From contig NZ_VDZU01000001.1 in assembly GCF_007673525.1 (NCBI RefSeq), positions 1,870,177-1,934,176 on the forward strand: a stretch of DNA of 64,000 bases, given 5' to 3'. Of the stretch, positions 59,242 through 64,000 are shown in pieces. The notes under the pieces are model-generated. The model did not search any database and had not been told where the DNA came from. It saw only the letters and a list, made by a program, of their open reading frames with translations. Positions within the stretch are counted from its first letter, which is position 1; every line of letters begins with the position of its first letter. The stretch comes from Fictibacillus phosphorivorans (GTDB taxonomy: Bacteria; Bacillota; Bacilli; Bacillales; Fictibacillaceae). The translations under genes and the position numbers were made by a program.

Positions 59242-60630
59242 ATGAAGATAAAAATCATACATACAAACGATCTTCACAGTCATTTTGATAACTTTGCGAA
59301 AGCAGTAACCTTGATAAATCAGCATAAAGACGAAAACACTTTATTGGTGGATGCAGGTGATTTTGCTGATTTCAAAAGCATCGAACTACAAGGTACAAGA
59401 GGGTTGGCTGCGGTTGAGCTTCTCGGTGCCGCTGGTTATGATTTATTAACGGTCGGCAACAATGAGATGTTTAATGGGGCGAAGACGTTAGAACATATGG
59501 CCACTCAAAGTACAGTTCCATTCATCAGCAACAACCTTTTCAAGAAAGACAAGAAGACGATTCCTGGCGTTCATTCGAGTGTGCTCCTCACGAAAAATGG
59601 ACTTCGTATTTTCGTAACTGGCGCTTCACCTGACTTAGGAGCTTTTAATGAGGGATTAGGATTTCATGGTGAAAACTACATTATCGCTATAGCTGAAGAA
59701 CTGGAACGTAACCGTGGGAAATACGATCTGTGCATCCTTCTGAACCATGTTGGAACGCTAGCGGATACAGAATTAGCTAAAGAGATATCTGGTATCGATG
59801 TAATCGTTTCTTCGCATGATCACGTTCTATATAAAGAAGCACAAGTAGTTAATGATACGTTCATCGTAAGTGCCGGGAACTTTGGTGAACATATTGGTGT
59901 ATTAGAACTTGAAATAAACGGAACACATAAAACCCTTTTACAATCTGCGGTTTATTGTACAAAAGATTCGAAACCAGACGAAGAGATCTTATCCATTCTT
60001 AAACGAAGTAAAGAAACCGCCATTGAGATTTTAGGGAAACCTTTGTATAGAATTGATGAACCGTTATGGCACGATGTGATTAGTGAGAATCCGATCACAA
60101 ATCTTATCGCAGATGGTTTAAGGGATATGCTCAATACCGATATAGGTTTGATAAACAGTGGGATTGTTAACGCTGGAATCTTTTCTTATCTTTCTCATAA
60201 AAAAATGATAGAGATCTGCCCATCTCCTTTGAATCCAACCTCCTTCGAGATTCAAGGTAAATATATTATGGAAGCCGTTCAACAATCCCTTGATGTCCAA
60301 CATTGCTTAAAAGATGGAAAAGGACCGGGTTTCAGAGGGAAGTATGTAGGGAGACTGCATATTTCAGGCGCAGAAGTTGTTTTTGATGGATTAAAAGTGG
60401 TTGAAATGAAGATAGGCGGTGAAACAATTGATGAAGGAAGATGGTACTCTGTTGCTTCATCAGATTATCTTCACCGAGGGTCAGGCTATCCTTCACTTGC
60501 TACCAACCGAAACGAATATTACCAACCAGAAGAGATCAAAGAAATTATCAAGATTTATGCCGACAAAACAGAGTTTGTAAGAAGAGCGTTTGATACAAGA
60601 TTTACTGAACTACAAAAGATTAAGGGGTGA
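59242..60630 (+). CDS. Bifunctional metallophosphatase/5'-nucleotidase
   Basis: 462 residues. The N-terminal metallophosphoesterase domain shows IIHTNDLHSHFDNF, VDAGDFAD, TVGNNEMFNG (an N in place of the usual H of GNHE), LNHVG and SSHDHVLY. The C-terminal 5'-nucleotidase domain (about 300-455) includes NPITNLIADGLRDML and INSG. It would dephosphorylate nucleotides or UDP-sugars. There is no signal peptide, so it may be cytosolic, like YunD. Start ATG 59242 has GGGGG upstream; the longer frame from 59173 is not supported. Confidence 0.88.
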   Translation: MKIKIIHTNDLHSHFDNFAKAVTLINQHKDENTLLVDAGDFADFKSIELQGTRGLAAVELLGAAGYDLLTVGNNEMFNGAKTLEHMATQSTVPFISNNLFKKDKKTIPGVHSSVLLTKNGLRIFVTGASPDLGAFNEGLGFHGENYIIAIAEELERNRGKYDLCILLNHVGTLADTELAKEISGIDVIVSSHDHVLYKEAQVVNDTFIVSAGNFGEHIGVLELEINGTHKTLLQSAVYCTKDSKPDEEILSILKRSKETAIEILGKPLYRIDEPLWHDVISENPITNLIADGLRDMLNTDIGLINSGIVNAGIFSYLSHKKMIEICPSPLNPTSFEIQGKYIMEAVQQSLDVQHCLKDGKGPGFRGKYVGRLHISGAEVVFDGLKVVEMKIGGETIDEGRWYSVASSDYLHRGSGYPSLATNRNEYYQPEEIKEIIKIYADKTEFVRRAFDTRFTELQKIKG

Positions 60631-60635
60631 ACACC

Positions 60636-60752
60636 TTGGAATGGTTAACTTTTTTTATGGCTGCGACAGCCTTCATTTTTGTGTTCCAAGAAATAGAAAA
60701 ACGTAAGAAAATTGAAAAACGACTTCAGCAGTTAGAGGAACAACAGAAATAA
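60636..60752 (+). CDS. 38-residue membrane-anchored small protein
   Basis: TTG 60636 with AGGGGTG 6 nt upstream opens a 38-residue frame: a hydrophobic helix (about 3-18) and a charged tail (EIEKRKKIEKRLQQLEEQQK). It is 5 bp after the nucleotidase stop and 31 bp before the next gene, so it is part of that operon. The layout resembles the 58-residue protein at 58425. Function unknown. Confidence 0.6.
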   Translation: MEWLTFFMAATAFIFVFQEIEKRKKIEKRLQQLEEQQK

Positions 60753-60783
60753 GTTCAAATCTTGGACTAGGAGGTTGGATATA

Positions 60784-61302
60784 ATGGAGAATTGTGTATA
60801 TTTTAAAGATACCTTTTTCTCATCAGGAAAAACTGACATATTCAATGGCGAGCAACAGAAACTTGGAGTCCTAGATCTAAAAAGCGCATTTTCATCAGGA
60901 GTAAGTATAGAGGATGAATCCGGAAGGGTAATCGTTGAAGGTAGCTTTCCTTTTTTATTAGGAAAGTGGGTCGTTAAACAACCTGATGGCAAGGAACTCG
61001 GCATGGTAAAATCCTCATTTGCGTTATTTTCTAAAAAATATCGTTATATGACAAATGAACAAAATTATGAAATTGAAGCTCCTGCTTTTTCAAAAGAGTA
61101 TATCCTTGTAGATGAGAATAAGGCGGAAGTGGCGACGTTTAAAAAAGTGAATGGATTTTTCCAAGCTTCTGCTTATGAGTTAAAACATAACTCGAATCAT
61201 TTATTAACAGAAGAGCTGATTGCTGTAGTTATGGGTGTAAATGCGATCGAAAAACGCAACTCTTCATCTGCAAGTGCTGGTGTGGGAAGCTCTGGTAGCT
61301 GA
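60784..61302 (+). CDS. Tubby/LURP-one-like scaffold protein
   Basis: 172 residues forming the beta-rich LURP-one/tubby-like barrel: CVYFKDTFFSSGKTDIFN, GRVIVEGSFPFLLGKWVVKQPDGKELGMV, YRYMTNEQNYEIEAPAFSKEY. It ends with a Ser/Gly tail (SSSASAGVGSSGS). Bacterial members such as YxjI have no firmly known role. AGGAGG 9 nt before ATG 60784 sets the start. Last gene of the three-gene transcript. Confidence 0.75.
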   Translation: MENCVYFKDTFFSSGKTDIFNGEQQKLGVLDLKSAFSSGVSIEDESGRVIVEGSFPFLLGKWVVKQPDGKELGMVKSSFALFSKKYRYMTNEQNYEIEAPAFSKEYILVDENKAEVATFKKVNGFFQASAYELKHNSNHLLTEELIAVVMGVNAIEKRNSSSASAGVGSSGS

Positions 61303-61310
61303 AATTAATC

Positions 61311-61369
61311 AATAAAAGAAGCTTTTTACTCAATGGGAGGAGAAAGTTGAGGGAAAGCTTCTTTTTATT
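61311..61369. terminator. Long-stem terminator
   Basis: AATAAAAGAAGCTTT pairs with AAAGCTTCTTTTTATT around a 28-nt loop. It sits between convergent genes and can serve the tubby-like transcript. Confidence 0.75.
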
Positions 61370-61446
61370 GAGTCATGTCCATTTGAGATGGAAATTGCAA
61401 ATGAATGTGCGCACGAAACATACAAGTGAAATTGATAAACCATATA

Positions 61447-61530
61447 TCCACGGTAATTCCAAATAATTTCACGGTAAATGGCAATATATTCACGTATAAG
61501 CTAGAAAATTTCACGGATAAAATAATATAT
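61447..61530. repeat. 21-bp phased intergenic array E
   Basis: Words TCCACGGTAA, TTCACGGTAA, TTCACGTATA and TTCACGGATA begin at 61447, 61468, 61489 and 61510, exactly 21 bp apart, with different spacers. TTCACGGTAA is the reverse complement of the TTACCGTGAA word in array A. The array lies downstream of the gerC-like gene. Together with the hairpin at 61311 it accounts for most of the 298-bp gap. Confidence 0.85.
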
Positions 61531-61600
61531 CCGATTTTCGACAAATCTAAATTCGCCGCCTAACACCTCACTAACGCCATATATGTCCCTAGATACCATG

Positions 61601-62680
61601 CTACTCCGTAATCCCTGCCTGTATAATTTCCACATTCACTTTAACGTTGATTGGAATATCTGGATATTGATCGTCCCAATGTTTGAAATCAAATCCTCGT
61701 GTTCTGCTTCTCGCCAGATCGCCTAATCCAATCGTATCTACCTTTGCTTTTTGTAACTTCTTGACGATCTTATTGATCCGTTTATTCATTGCGATTTCTG
61801 TAGCGCGCTCAAGCTGCTCGATAAGAGATGGATCACTAACGGGGATTTTGGGTGCTTCACTTACGCGTCCTTTTACATGAACAAAAATGTCTACTGATGG
61901 CGATCGTTTTACGTCTTTGAATCGATATTCTACTTTAGACTTCAGATTTTGAATGGTGAAAAATTGATTATTTTTAAATTTCACTTCATAGATACCTTTT
62001 TCGAAGGGTTCCATGAGAAGCTTTAAAAGAAATGAATCTTCAAGTTTCAGCTGCCCAACCATTTTATCGTCTTTTAATAGAGCTGTTCCTACTACTCTAA
62101 TTCGATCTCCTTGCTTCTCTATGAGTGGCAAGTTTGGATCCATCCCTTTTCCGTAATATCTATACAAAAAATCATGTATGTTTGACTTTGGTATGTTTGC
62201 TTTCATATTTTGATCTAAAAGCTGAAGCAGATACTTAGATGGCGTTTCACTAAGAGGATACTGCTGCTTTAATAATGTTTTCGTACTTCCATTAACGATG
62301 GCCATATAAAGATCGCGACCTAAGGAAGGGTCACGCTGAAGTGTGTCGACTAGATCGTAAATTCCTTTTTCAGCTAACCGATTATTATAAAGAGCAATTT
62401 CTAATCGTCCGATTTCAAAAGGTTTAGGAGATTCAGCTTGTTCCAACGCTCTTGCCATCTTGCTCGTATTTGTGGTTGCTGTAAACACTTGTGAAATTGG
62501 AGGTATATCTTCTCCTCGCTGAGGTATAGCTACCATCCCGTTCAACTCTACTTGGTTGTTTGATTTATAATCGTAACCAACTGCTGAGACGAGCTGTACA
62601 TCTTCTAAGATTTTTTTGCTCGGAAAGCAGCCAGTTAATAGGATTAAAGTGAAAATGATGAGCAACTTTTTCTTAGCCAT
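61601..62680 (-). CDS. Germinant receptor lipoprotein, Ger(x)C family
   Basis: 359 residues with a lipobox (ILLTGC near residue 18) and the GerC fold (VQLVSAVGYDY...NQVELNGMVAIP, FEIGRLEIALYNNRLAEKGIYDLVDTLQRDPSLG). It is the C subunit of a GerA-type germinant receptor in the spore inner membrane. It overlaps the B-subunit gene by 8 bp. Sigma-G control is expected for such operons; the promoter is outside the window. Confidence 0.93.
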   Translation of the reverse strand: MAKKKLLIIFTLILLTGCFPSKKILEDVQLVSAVGYDYKSNNQVELNGMVAIPQRGEDIPPISQVFTATTNTSKMARALEQAESPKPFEIGRLEIALYNNRLAEKGIYDLVDTLQRDPSLGRDLYMAIVNGSTKTLLKQQYPLSETPSKYLLQLLDQNMKANIPKSNIHDFLYRYYGKGMDPNLPLIEKQGDRIRVVGTALLKDDKMVGQLKLEDSFLLKLLMEPFEKGIYEVKFKNNQFFTIQNLKSKVEYRFKDVKRSPSVDIFVHVKGRVSEAPKIPVSDPSLIEQLERATEIAMNKRINKIVKKLQKAKVDTIGLGDLARSRTRGFDFKHWDDQYPDIPINVKVNVEIIQAGITE

Positions 62681-63767
62681 TTTTTGTTTTCCTCACTTTT
62701 CCTGAAATCAGCTGGATAACAAATAAAAACGGAATATATGCATACAGAATATAAAATCCAATCTGAGAAACTTTTGTATTCAGTATGTCTACTTGTTGGC
62801 GATCAACGACTAAGATGCAACATATAAAAATAACAAGAATCATTGTACGTAATGCACTTTTTTGCTTGATCTTATATAAACGGTGAATCCCGCGGCTAAC
62901 TGACCACAAACCAATACAGAGGTTGGGCAGTATCACAAAAAGCCATAGCGCGATGCCTGCATACTCAAATCTCTGTGCGAAAGGGAGGTCAACAATTTTC
63001 CACAATGTTAAAGTCGCCCAAATTGTATGTTGAAGCTGTTCTTGATTAAAATAGACAAAGGACACAAAAACAGTGATAAGGTAAGTAAACATCGTGAATA
63101 GATTTCCAAAATGAGCCCACTTCTGTGATTTTTCTGGTTGTTTTAAAAAGGGCATGTATAGCAAAATGAGTTCTAACCCTAAATAATCAAGGGTGACTCC
63201 TCTTGTTGCAGCCATCAGTTCGCTAAAGGAATGATCTAAAATGGGTAAAAGATTAGTATAATGCGCGTTTTTTAACGCGTAATATTTTAGTAAAAATAAA
63301 GGAAGAGAGATAAAAAAGCCTAAAACGGATAGACCTGCAACAACCCTGATTCCTCCTATTACGTAGGAATATGCCAAGCCCAGCAGAATAATGGAAATTA
63401 TCGGTGTACCTAGTTCAGGAAACACCCAGATTTGAATCACTTCAATATACGTCCTAAGTACTGTTAGAATCGTTGAACTAAAATAAATCAAGAGAAGAAA
63501 GCTTAACGCACCGCCGATCCATCTACCGAATAAGTTTCTGTGTACCCCAATGATATCAGCGTTCTCTTTCGTAAGGAGACGATAGATCATCCAGATCAAC
63601 ACATTAAATGAAAGACCTCCAATGATTACAGAAATCCATGCATCATGTCCTGCTGATTTAGCGATATAACGCTCGAACCCCAGAATACCTACTCCAATCT
63701 GCATCGTTGTGACCATATAAAAAGCCATGTAAGGTGATATCTGTTTGTTTACACTGATCTGAGACAT
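62673..63767 (-). CDS. Germinant receptor permease subunit, GerAB family
   Basis: 364 residues with about ten membrane helices of the amino acid permease-like GerAB family (ISPYMAFYMVTTMQIGVGILGFERYIAKSAGHDAWISVIIGG at the N-terminus, then the VAGLSVLGFFISLPLF region). The B subunit carries the germinant-binding site in characterised receptors; its ligand here is unknown. GAGGGG precedes the ATG. It lies between the A and C subunit genes. Confidence 0.93.
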   Translation of the reverse strand: MSQISVNKQISPYMAFYMVTTMQIGVGILGFERYIAKSAGHDAWISVIIGGLSFNVLIWMIYRLLTKENADIIGVHRNLFGRWIGGALSFLLLIYFSSTILTVLRTYIEVIQIWVFPELGTPIISIILLGLAYSYVIGGIRVVAGLSVLGFFISLPLFLLKYYALKNAHYTNLLPILDHSFSELMAATRGVTLDYLGLELILLYMPFLKQPEKSQKWAHFGNLFTMFTYLITVFVSFVYFNQEQLQHTIWATLTLWKIVDLPFAQRFEYAGIALWLFVILPNLCIGLWSVSRGIHRLYKIKQKSALRTMILVIFICCILVVDRQQVDILNTKVSQIGFYILYAYIPFLFVIQLISGKVRKTKNG

Positions 63768-63783
63768 ACATACCCCTCATTTT

Positions 63784-64000
63784 TTAGTCCTCTATGTCAT
63801 GCTTTGCTGTTGCTCGTTTTTTATTCATTCTTGCCTTATCTTGTGGTCTTAATAATGACGGACGGCTATTTTGCATACTGAACGGCATTCGTATTAGTGC
63901 ATCTTTTAAGTCATTTGCACGAAGTGGGTATAGGGGTGCGATGTAAGGTCTTCCGAGAGAAGTAAGCTTTAATAGATGTGAAACAATAAATGCAAAACAG
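63784..64000 (-). CDS. Germinant receptor subunit, GerAA family (3' end only)
   Basis: Only the last 71 codons are in the window. HLLKLTSLGRPYIAPLYPLRANDLKDALIRMPF is the typical GerAA C-terminus after its last membrane helix, followed by a basic tail (RPQDKARMNKKRATAKHD). It completes an A-B-C operon on the minus strand, 16 bp before the B gene. The rest of the gene lies beyond position 64000. Confidence 0.9.
   Translation of the reverse strand, partial: CFAFIVSHLLKLTSLGRPYIAPLYPLRANDLKDALIRMPFSMQNSRPSLLRPQDKARMNKKRATAKHDIED

Overview
The window looks like chromosome of a low-GC, spore-forming member of the Bacillaceae. The evidence is a GerA-type germinant receptor operon, a CotD-like coat protein, a Rap-Phr pair, a KinB-like kinase, ComK, an SdpR/SdpI pair and alaR-alaT. 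Start codons are often TTG or GTG behind AGGAGG-type ribosome binding sites. A Fictibacillus-like genus is a guess from general resemblance and is not proven. I saw no rRNA, tRNA, CRISPR array, insertion sequence or prophage.

Layout. 0.3-6.6 kb: class A beta-lactamase, a lipoprotein, alaR-alaT, two DinB-fold proteins and the sdpRI autoregulated pair. 6.7-15.3 kb: a YVTN beta-propeller protein, then a leftward thiazole/oxazole-modified peptide cluster of the heterocycloanthracin/sonorensin type (Cys-Gly-rich precursor, ThiF-like protein with a probable leader-binding domain, YcaO cyclodehydratase, SagB-type dehydrogenase), with an Imm26/DUF4240-like gene upstream. 15.5-28.7 kb: mostly single housekeeping and stress genes, including a Tat-exported phosphoesterase, a secreted HNH nuclease, an ACR3-like transporter, a sulfotransferase, an RsbR-like protein, a CotD-like protein, an MscS channel, an M23 peptidase, and a MerR regulator with a GAP-family membrane protein. 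28.8-32.4 kb: a two-component system followed by two PepSY-domain proteins. 33-41.5 kb: TerC, a molybdopterin oxidoreductase, a large Ig-like repeat protein with no ordinary start codon, a four-fold zinc-ribbon protein and several decayed genes. 41.7-46.3 kb: a VanRS-like system with a coupled small exported peptide, then a RodA/FtsW-type protein. 46.4-56.9 kb: TetR with a YkkC/YkkD-type exporter, a KinB-like kinase, Rap-Phr, ComK and malate:quinone oxidoreductase. 57-64 kb: methyltransferase, NUDIX and GNAT genes, a 5'-nucleotidase-like enzyme and a GerA/GerB/GerC operon running off the right edge.

Most unusual signal. Five intergenic stretches (about 13.4, 14.3, 21.7, 44.9 and 61.5 kb) are arrays of short conserved words separated by variable spacers. 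The spacing is exactly 21 bp, apart from one 18-bp step. The words differ between arrays, but the 13.4 and 61.5 kb arrays share one 10-bp word in opposite orientations. They do not fit CRISPR, IS or ordinary microsatellites, and I do not recognise them as a named element.

Other points. Direct TTCTCAT repeats on an 11-bp phase precede both PepSY genes and are probable binding sites for the adjacent response regulator. Two 61-bp elements bounded by the same 10-bp inverted repeat sit between divergent genes. A Cys-containing N-terminal domain is shared by the YVTN protein and the Ig-like protein. At least three genes are broken by frameshifts or stops, so either gene decay or indel sequencing errors should be considered.
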